In this document: positions 1-5,482 of the stretch, in pieces
Numbering within the stretch: the stretch's first letter is position 1
Layout of the letters: each line of letters opens with the position of its first letter
NCBI GenBank assembly: GCA_039180415.1
Contig: JBCDDH010000102.1
Location: 1-9,936 of the forward strand
DNA length: 9,936 bases
Source of the DNA: CAZIXN01 sp039180415
Lineage (GTDB): Bacteria > Planctomycetota > Phycisphaerae > Phycisphaerales > Phycisphaeraceae
Direction of reading: 5' to 3'
Program-made: the position numbers and the translations under genes
Notes under the pieces: model-generated
Databases searched by the model: none
Seen by the model: only the letters and a program-made list of their open reading frames with translations
What the model was told of the DNA's origin: nothing

Positions 1-351
1 CGCGCCGCGCGGCCCCCGGCTGCCCGCACCGCTATCGGCCAGGTTCATCTGGTGTCGGTAGCCCCAGGGCCCGCCCGCGTCGAACTCCGGCCCCTCGAAC
101 TCCATCCGGCGGCTGGCCAAATCGTCCTTGATGAACCGCGACACCGGGCTGCCCTTCACAAAGGCGGTCAGCACCTTGACCTTCGGCCCGAGGTACGAAC
201 ACACGCTGCCGACGTTCGACTCGGCGCTCGTCGCCTGCATGAAAAACCGGTCGCTGCAATGAAACGGCTGCCCGGCTTCGGGCGTCAGACGGACGCCCAT
301 GCTCGTCGGGATCAACATGGCGTAACGGCAATCGGACTTCAATGGAATCAC
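1..351 (-). CDS. PfkB-family sugar kinase, N-terminal part (gene runs off the left edge)
   Basis: This is the first 117 codons of a gene read leftward and cut by the window edge. It looks like a PfkB/ribokinase-type carbohydrate kinase related to 2-keto-3-deoxygluconate kinases. The visible part holds the first beta strand and sugar-binding lid: PTSMGVRLTP at residues 15-24, TSAESNVGSVCSYLG at 41-55 (the family's GGxExNVA..LA.LG region), FVKGSPVSRFI at 64-74 and GGPWGYRHQ at 93-101. The catalytic GxGD motif would lie off the window. I chose the GTG at 351 because the resulting SDCRYAML lines up with TDCQLDLV in the divergent kinase at 556; an ATG at 318 is the alternative. Neither has a ribosome binding site. 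The substrate cannot be told from this fragment. The frame is convincing because the motifs run continuously; an overlapping frame on the same strand is longer but has no family motifs. Confidence 0.8.
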   Translation of the reverse strand, partial: MIPLKSDCRYAMLIPTSMGVRLTPEAGQPFHCSDRFFMQATSAESNVGSVCSYLGPKVKVLTAFVKGSPVSRFIKDDLASRRMEFEGPEFDAGGPWGYRHQMNLADSGAGSRGPRGA

Positions 352-408
352 GGCAAAACTCGCGAATATTGGTGGACCAACAGAGAGGAACACCCGGCTC
401 GAGCTTGA

Positions 409-452
409 CGCGTAACCGGGTCCAAGGACAACCCAAAGTGTACCGTTACGCG
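409..452. promoter_or_regulatory. Candidate operator: spaced inverted repeat between the divergent kinases
   Basis: CGCGTAAC at 409-416 is mirrored exactly by GTTACGCG at 445-452, with 28 nt between the arms. A third related copy, GCGTAACGG, lies at 320-328 inside the start of the leftward kinase. The pair brackets a possible leftward -10 box at 437-442. Arms of this kind flanking a start site would suit a repressor that controls the kinases, but no regulator is encoded in the window and the assignment is inference from symmetry only. Confidence 0.3.
437..442 (-). promoter_or_regulatory. Possible -10 box for the leftward kinase
   Basis: On the minus strand this reads TACACT, the same hexamer as the -10 box of the rplM promoter, preceded by GG as it is there. 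No recognisable -35 hexamer lies 16-18 nt upstream, so this is a weak call. Transcription would start near 430, between the two arms of the inverted repeat. Confidence 0.25.
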
Positions 453-555
453 GCCGCGCCACCGCGGACACCGCGGGCCGCGACTTAACGTTTACGGACA
501 CAACCCAGCACGATCGGCAAAGGCCGCCGCACGCGGCGTCGAGTAATTTGTACGC

Positions 556-1644
556 ATGGCCCTCAACCTCCGCCGCGAAACCGACTGCCAGCTCGACCTC
601 GTCTCCCTGGGCGAATGCATGCTCCGGCTCTCGCCCCCGCCGCACGAACGCATCGAGTTCGCCAAGTCCCTCGAAGTCCACGTCGGCGGCGGCGAATACA
701 ACGTCGCTTACGCCTTGGCCCGGCTGGGTCTCCGCACCGGCTGGGTCGGCGGGCTCAACACCTCGCCGATGGGTTCCATCATCGCCAACCACGCCCGCTC
801 GGCCGGCGTCGACCTCACCCACGCCGTCGTCCGCGACTACGACGGCATCGGCGCCCGGAACCGCGTCGGCCTGAACTTCACCGAAGTCGGCCACGGCCAG
901 CGCGCCGCCGTGACCCTCTATGACCGCGGCCACTCCGCCACCGCCTCCATCAAGCCCGACGAGGTCGACTGGGAAGAGCTCTTCGTAAAACGAGGCGTCC
1001 GCTGGCTGCACACCGGCGGCATCTACGCGGCGCTCACCGAAGAGACCCGCGCCACCGTCGCCGCCGCGGTCAAGGCCGCCCACCACGCGGGCACCATCGT
1101 CAGCTACGACCTGAACTTCCGCTCCAAGCTGTGGTCCAGCGAAGAAGCGATCGCCACCACCAAGCCGCTCGTTCCGTTTATCGACTGCCTCATCGGCAAC
1201 GAGGAAGACTTCGCGGCGGTGCTCGGCTACCACGTCGAGGGCGTGGACATCGAGAGCACGGAAGACCTCGACACCGCGGCGTTCAAGGCGATGGTGAACC
1301 AAGTCGTCGCCGACTACCCCAACATCAAAGTCGTCGGCACCACCCTCCGCGGCGTCAAGACCGCGCTCATCAACGACTGGTCCGCCATCCTCTGGCACGA
1401 CGGCACGTTCTACGACGGCCTGGACCTGCCCCGCCTGGAAATCAAAGACCGTGTCGGCGGTGGCGACGGCTTCGCCTCGGGCTTCGCGTACGGCTTCCTC
1501 ACCGGCCGCGACCCGCAGCAGTGCGTCGATCTGGGCGTCGCCCACGGGGCCTTGATCATGTCCACCACCGGCGACACTTCGCAGCTCACCAAGGCCGAGC
1601 TCGAACACGTCGCCAAGGGCGGCTCGGCGCGCATCAAGCGTTGA
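556..1644 (+). CDS. kdgK: PfkB-family sugar kinase, probable 2-keto-3-deoxygluconate kinase
   Basis: This 362-residue protein is a complete ribokinase-fold kinase. KDG kinase phosphorylates 2-keto-3-deoxygluconate with ATP to give KDPG for cleavage to pyruvate and glyceraldehyde 3-phosphate, in uronate and modified Entner-Doudoroff catabolism, in the cytoplasm. Visible motifs are SLGECMLRL at 17-25, GGGEYNVAYALARLG at 44-58, YDLNFRSKLW at 184-193 (the DLNxRxxLW element typical of KDG kinases), IGNEEDF at 213-219 and DRVGGGDGFASGF at 298-310. Asp304 in GGGD is the expected catalytic base, and the GGGD form in place of GAGD is common in this subgroup. The ending GGSARIKR also resembles Firmicute-type KdgK proteins. 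The ATG at 556 has no ribosome binding site. It is divergent from a second kinase of the family. Kinase function is secure; related enzymes act on fructose or other keto-sugars, so the substrate is less certain. Confidence 0.85.
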   Translation: MALNLRRETDCQLDLVSLGECMLRLSPPPHERIEFAKSLEVHVGGGEYNVAYALARLGLRTGWVGGLNTSPMGSIIANHARSAGVDLTHAVVRDYDGIGARNRVGLNFTEVGHGQRAAVTLYDRGHSATASIKPDEVDWEELFVKRGVRWLHTGGIYAALTEETRATVAAAVKAAHHAGTIVSYDLNFRSKLWSSEEAIATTKPLVPFIDCLIGNEEDFAAVLGYHVEGVDIESTEDLDTAAFKAMVNQVVADYPNIKVVGTTLRGVKTALINDWSAILWHDGTFYDGLDLPRLEIKDRVGGGDGFASGFAYGFLTGRDPQQCVDLGVAHGALIMSTTGDTSQLTKAELEHVAKGGSARIKR

Positions 1645-1704
1645 CGCTCACCTGGAGCGGCCCCAAACTGATCAACCGGAACCGATCTCGATCGGAGCTC
1701 GCCC

Positions 1705-2988
1705 GTGCCGAAGACGACCGAGGACGATCTCGCCGGACAGCCGTTTGCTCGGCGTCGCGGCGCCTGGACCACCTGGGGGTGCAACCGCTGGGACGCCGTG
1801 TTGGTCGACGGACCGATCGAAGAGGTCACACGCCGATTGAGCAAGGCACCCGGCGTCGGCGTGGTGCACGGCGACGTACGGCAGGAGCTGGTTAACGGCA
1901 AGCTTCCCGTACCCGACGGCGACTGGTTCCTGCTGGTCGAAATAAAGGGCAGCGCATGGGTCCACGCGCTCAGCAACACCGGCGACTTTGATTTCGGTCG
2001 TCGGCTAAGCCGGCTGGTCAAACGTCGGGTGCTCCAAACCGGACACGAAGACACCGCCGGGTTCGCCTACGTCCACCTCTATCACCGCAACCGCTGCGGT
2101 TTGAAATTCGAATCCAACCAGTCCAGACCCAACGCCAACCCGGACCACAACGACGCAGACGAATCGACGACGTTGGTCGGCCGGGCGTACCCCAAGCGCT
2201 GGCTGGATCAATTCGAAGAAACCGCGGACGCCCATCAGGCCCTGATCCGAGACCTCGACGCGTACGTCCCGATGCTCCAGGCTCTGCCAGAGGACAACCG
2301 TCTGACGTTGATCGCCGGCCACGAAGACGCGGCAGACCCCAAACACATTGCCGCGGCGGCTTTGGTACTGCTGGGCGAAAAACGACCACGCGGCGGCAGC
2401 GCCGCCAACCTCGCGCTGCTCAACGCCATCCTGAGCGAGGACGTGGCGGCCGCGAAAGCGGCGCTGAATGGCGGCGCCTCGCTCAAGACGATCCCCCGTT
2501 TCCGGTGCACGCCGCTGGGCCGTGCGCTCTCGCACTGGAAGAAGAAGCCAGCCGAGTCGCTGAAAGTCGTCGAAGCGTTGCTCGAAGCGGGAGCCGATCC
2601 GAACGACGGCGGCCCCAACAGCCCGCCGCCCATCTTCGTGGCGATCGAAGGGCTGCAGCAGGAATTCCGCGCCGGTTTCATCGACGCGTTGGCCAACGCC
2701 GGCGCCAACCTAGATCGCTATCACGAACCAAGCCGCGGCTTCGGCTGGACCCCGCTGCACGCGGCGGTGAGCGACACCAACGACGCTGCCGTGCGGGCGC
2801 TGCTCAATCACGGCGCGGATCCCCTAGCCCGGAATAGCCAAGGCAAAACGCCACGAGAGTTTCTCGTCGAGCGCCGCGCATTTGTGATCGAGTTTCTCGG
2901 GCCCGAGGGATCCAAGAAGCGGGTCACACAGCTCAAGGAGGCGGAGCGGATGCTGATCGAAGCGGAACGGCTAAGCGAAACGCCCTGA
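1705..2988 (+). CDS. Ankyrin-repeat protein with an uncharacterised N-terminal domain
   Basis: The 427-residue product has no signal peptide or membrane segment. Residues 20-140 form a mixed alpha/beta domain with the marks DWFLLVEIKGSAWVHAL (73-89) and GHEDTAGFAYVHLYHRN (113-129). That pattern recalls a domain of unknown function that I associate with cyanobacterial and planctomycete proteins but cannot name. Residues about 236-387 hold four ankyrin-type repeats: 236-265, 268-301 (CTPLGRAL then VVEALLEAGADPND), 308-344 (divergent), and 347-387 (GWTPLHAAV then VRALLNHGADP). A charged helix, 402-423, ends the protein. The start is GTG at 1705, supported by GGAG at 1694-1697 with a 7-nt gap. 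It begins 60 bp after the kinase stop on the same strand, so it may be co-transcribed, but a metabolic link is not evident. Ankyrin repeats bind proteins; an immunity or signalling role is only a guess. Confidence 0.8.
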   Translation: MPKTTEDDLAGQPFARRRGAWTTWGCNRWDAVLVDGPIEEVTRRLSKAPGVGVVHGDVRQELVNGKLPVPDGDWFLLVEIKGSAWVHALSNTGDFDFGRRLSRLVKRRVLQTGHEDTAGFAYVHLYHRNRCGLKFESNQSRPNANPDHNDADESTTLVGRAYPKRWLDQFEETADAHQALIRDLDAYVPMLQALPEDNRLTLIAGHEDAADPKHIAAAALVLLGEKRPRGGSAANLALLNAILSEDVAAAKAALNGGASLKTIPRFRCTPLGRALSHWKKKPAESLKVVEALLEAGADPNDGGPNSPPPIFVAIEGLQQEFRAGFIDALANAGANLDRYHEPSRGFGWTPLHAAVSDTNDAAVRALLNHGADPLARNSQGKTPREFLVERRAFVIEFLGPEGSKKRVTQLKEAERMLIEAERLSETP

Positions 2989-3006
2989 CCGAACGCTCAT
3001 TCCGAC

Positions 3007-3696
3007 TCACGCCCGCCGGCTGGTGAACATCCACGCGTCCCGGGTCTCGATCGCTTCGCGATACACCGCCGCATCTTGTTCGGAGAAACAGACGAACACC
3101 GCGTTGATCGGGTGGGTCGGCGCCGGGCGCTGTTGGAAATGGCCAAGCACGTGGCCCAGCGCGATGCGGGCGGCGCGGGGCTTGGGGAAGCCGTAGACGC
3201 CGGTGCTGATCGCCGGGAAGGCGATGGCGTGGCTTTGGAGTTGCGTCGCGAGTTGGAGGCAACGGGTGTAGCACGACGCGAGCATGGTGTCCTCGTAGGT
3301 GTAGCCGAGCTTGGCGGAGTCGTCGCCGGGCGCGCCGGGGACGCCGATGTCGCGTTGGCCGGACCAGACCGGACCGACGGTGTGGAGGATGCGCTTCACG
3401 CCGCGGGCTTCGAGGCCGAAGGCGGGCGTGGCCACGGCGGAGCCGGTGGGGCAACCGCGGGGCTGGTGCTGCTCGGTGTGCGCGAGCAGCTCGGGGCCCG
3501 CCGCGTGGTGGATGGCACCGTCCACGCCAGCGCCGCCCGCGAGTGCTTCGTTCGCCGCGTTCACGATCACGTCCACGCCGAGTTCCACGGGCAAGTCCGT
3601 GATGTCGCCAACGACCAAGCGGATGCGATCGAGCCGAGCGTCGGGCGTGGCTTGAGGCAGGGGCAGCGAATCGCTCGGGATTCGGTCTTCGGTCAC
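3007..3696 (-). CDS. Macrodomain protein (MacroD/YmdB-like ADP-ribose-processing enzyme)
   Basis: The 229 residues are almost entirely one macrodomain. Known members bind ADP-ribose and hydrolyse O-acetyl-ADP-ribose or mono-ADP-ribose esters on proteins. Motifs in order are VVGDITDL (28-35), DVIVNAANEAL (42-52), GGAGVDGAIHHAAGPEL (54-70), CPTGSAVATPAFGL (82-95), HTVGPVW (105-111) and IAFPAISTGVYGFP (158-171). Asn49 and Asp59 sit where the MacroD catalytic residues lie, so an active hydrolase is likely. Residues about 113-135 form a longer loop than usual between HTVGPVW and the CY helix. The first 22 residues are a polar lead-in. The GTG start at 3696 overlaps the TGA stop of the upstream membrane-protein gene as GTGA, which suggests translational coupling. 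Its 3' end faces the ankyrin gene with 18 bp between the stops and no terminator that I can see. The family is certain; the in vivo target is unknown. Confidence 0.92.
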   Translation of the reverse strand: MTEDRIPSDSLPLPQATPDARLDRIRLVVGDITDLPVELGVDVIVNAANEALAGGAGVDGAIHHAAGPELLAHTEQHQPRGCPTGSAVATPAFGLEARGVKRILHTVGPVWSGQRDIGVPGAPGDDSAKLGYTYEDTMLASCYTRCLQLATQLQSHAIAFPAISTGVYGFPKPRAARIALGHVLGHFQQRPAPTHPINAVFVCFSEQDAAVYREAIETRDAWMFTSRRA

Positions 3697-4520
3697 GAAG
3701 ATCGCCCGCCGAACTGGTTCTGACGCATCGAGACGGGCGGCTGGATGATCTCGCTGAGCAAGATGGCTTTGCGGAGTTCGTCGCGCGTAAGCCGACCGAG
3801 GCGAACGACGTCGCTCGCGGCATTCGCGGCCAGCTTTTCGTCACGGCGGGCGCTGCCGATGCTCAGGGCCGGGAGGCCGATCGAGGTTTCACGCTCGGGT
3901 GGCCGGGCCGGCTGCGACTTCGGCGGCACGGGCGGGCGGGCGCTCGCCGGTGGCCGCTGCCGAGGCGCGGGCTTGGGTGGGGTGCGCTGCGGGCCAGCCG
4001 TGGAGCGGTTTGCAACGCCCGTCTGTTGGACCGCTTGCCCGGTTTGGCCGGGAGCCCGGTTGGCGGCGCGGCCGGACGGCTGCTGCGACTGCTGCTGATG
4101 CTCAGCGAATTGCTGCATCTGCTGGGCAAACGCTTTGGGATCGCGGAACAGCTGGGAAATGTCCGGCGGCGAGGGCGGGTTGGCCGGAGGCGTAGCGGTC
4201 CGCGCTTGGGGGGACGGCGGGCTTGGGCGTGGCGAGACCGGACGGCGACTCGACTCGGTCTGGGACCGCATCTCGAGCAGGGACGCGCGGTCGGGCTGCG
4301 CCGCCTGCTCACGCGGCGTCTTGCGGTTCAATTCCTCCGCGAAGGCGTCGCGCGGCCCACGTGCGGGACGCGGCGCTTCCTTGGCCTTCTGGGCGGCCTT
4401 CTTTCGCTGGGCGGTCACCTGCGTCGCCAACCAAGAGCCCGCCCAGATCACGATAACGATGGCGTAGATCAGCCACTCGACGCTGATGTTCGCGGGCAGT
4501 CCTTGGGCGATCGTCAACAT
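3693..4520 (-). CDS. Single-pass membrane protein with a proline-rich linker, function unknown
   Basis: The 275-residue product is not recognised. One transmembrane helix lies near the N-terminus (about 15-35: EWLIYAIVIVIWAGSW and following), followed at once by a basic stretch QRKKAAQKAKE (38-48). This implies a short N-terminus outside and the bulk of the protein in the cytoplasm. Residues 50-212 are low complexity, rich in Pro, Gln, Ala, Arg and Ser, with one possible ordered patch, DISQLFRDPKAFAQQMQQF (120-138). The C-terminus regains order in TRDELRKAILLSEIIQPPVSMR (245-266), probably a conserved docking helix. It starts 9 nt after the ABC ATPase stop and overlaps the macrodomain start by 4 nt, so the three genes look like one transcript. 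It may tether a partner at the membrane; that is inference. The ends look conserved and the middle a flexible linker. Confidence 0.75.
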   Translation of the reverse strand: MLTIAQGLPANISVEWLIYAIVIVIWAGSWLATQVTAQRKKAAQKAKEAPRPARGPRDAFAEELNRKTPREQAAQPDRASLLEMRSQTESSRRPVSPRPSPPSPQARTATPPANPPSPPDISQLFRDPKAFAQQMQQFAEHQQQSQQPSGRAANRAPGQTGQAVQQTGVANRSTAGPQRTPPKPAPRQRPPASARPPVPPKSQPARPPERETSIGLPALSIGSARRDEKLAANAASDVVRLGRLTRDELRKAILLSEIIQPPVSMRQNQFGGRSS

Positions 4521-4529
4521 GTTTTGAGT

Positions 4530-5336
4530 TTAGCTCGACGGGCCGGGCACGAGAATCGATTCCTCCGCCGCCCCCCCTTGGGCGGGAAGCGTGACCCGAC
4601 GCAACCGCAGCCCGTACACCGACCCGAGTTGAGCCGGGTCCAACACGTCGCCCACCGGGCCTTGGGCCAGACAGCGTCCGTCGTGCATCAGCCAGGCGTC
4701 GTCGGCGTAGCGCGCCGCGAGGTTCAGATCGTGCAGCACCACCACCACCGCCAGCCGCCGCGGGCCGTGGGCGAGCCCCCGCAACGCGGCCATGGCGTGC
4801 TCGACATGTCGGAGGTCCAGCCCATCCGTCGGTTCGTCGGCCAGCAGCGCGACCGCGCCGTCGTGGTCGCACTGCGCGAAGGTCCGGGCCAGCAAGACCC
4901 GCCGCTGCTGGCCGCCGGAGAGTTCGCCGAAAACATCGTCCGCCCGCGGCGCGACATCGAACCGCTCCATCGCGCGGGCGACGACTTCGTCGGCGTTCCG
5001 GCGATCCAAGCCGAACCGCCCCATCGCCACGACCTGCCGCACCGTGAACGCGAAGCGGACGCCGGAGCTTTGCGGCAGGTACGCCACGAACCGCGCACGG
5101 GCCGCGGCCGACAGGGCCCGCGGGTCTTGACCCGACAGCCGGACGGTCCCCGACGTGTCGCGCAGCTGGCCCAAAGCGGCCCGCAACAACGTCGACTTGC
5201 CCGAGCCGTTCGGTCCGAGCAACGCCGTCACCCGGCCCCGCCGCCAAACTCCCGAAAGCCCCGACACCACCGCGCGCCCCGGCGCATACCCCGCGGCCAA
5301 TCCTTCGAAATCGAAACTCGCGTCGGCGTCGTGCAC
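4530..5336 (-). CDS. ABC transporter ATP-binding protein (FecE/HmuV/BtuD type)
   Basis: This is a nucleotide-binding subunit that would power a membrane permease, usually for iron-siderophore, heme or cobalamin uptake in this subgroup. With the GTG start at 5336 it has 268 residues. All hallmarks are intact: Walker A GPNGSGKST (41-49), Q-loop in LPQSSG (from 87), signature LSGGQQRR (139-146), Walker B VALLADEP with catalytic Glu168, D-loop GLD (172-174) and H-loop LHDLNLAARYAD with His202. The LSGGQQRR..LAR and HDLNLAARYAD forms are typical of the iron/B12 class. I chose 5336 because the next in-frame start, a TTG at 5408, would add 24 residues with no family similarity; neither has a clear ribosome binding site. 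No FecCD permease, binding protein or TonB receptor lies within the window. It heads a likely three-gene run with the membrane protein and the macrodomain gene. Class confidence is high, substrate unknown. Confidence 0.9.
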   Translation of the reverse strand: MHDADASFDFEGLAAGYAPGRAVVSGLSGVWRRGRVTALLGPNGSGKSTLLRAALGQLRDTSGTVRLSGQDPRALSAAARARFVAYLPQSSGVRFAFTVRQVVAMGRFGLDRRNADEVVARAMERFDVAPRADDVFGELSGGQQRRVLLARTFAQCDHDGAVALLADEPTDGLDLRHVEHAMAALRGLAHGPRRLAVVVVLHDLNLAARYADDAWLMHDGRCLAQGPVGDVLDPAQLGSVYGLRLRRVTLPAQGGAAEESILVPGPSS

Positions 5337-5482
5337 GTCCGGTAAGCATGACAACTCGGTCGAAATCCGCCAATGCTTGAGGGTTTTCCGAATCTGCGGG
5401 CTGGGCAATTCACGTCCGCCCTCCCGCGGTCCGATCTGCAGATGGACACGTCAATCCATCCACGAATTTCCGAGACCCGACG

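Noticed and set aside
32..436. 134-residue minus-strand ORF at the left edge
   Set aside because: The kinase motifs run in a different frame of the same strand (1-351). This frame is Arg-rich shadow.
1682..1695. CCGAT-CTCG-ATCGG inverted repeat between the kinase and the ankyrin gene
   Set aside because: The stem is only 5 bp with no U-tract. It partly overlaps the likely ribosome binding site and is too weak to call a terminator or operator.
1131..2054. Overlapping ORFs on both strands across the kinase-ankyrin junction
   Set aside because: They are Arg/Ser/Pro-rich, lack motifs, and are covered by the kinase and ankyrin genes.
3076..3723. 215-residue plus-strand ORF opposite the macrodomain gene
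   Set aside because: The minus frame carries every macrodomain motif, and the plus frame is its complement.
5409..5482. Promoter for the coiled-coil gene in the divergent spacer
   Set aside because: I looked for paired -35/-10 hexamers on both strands and found no convincing pair. A promoter must exist nearby but cannot be placed.
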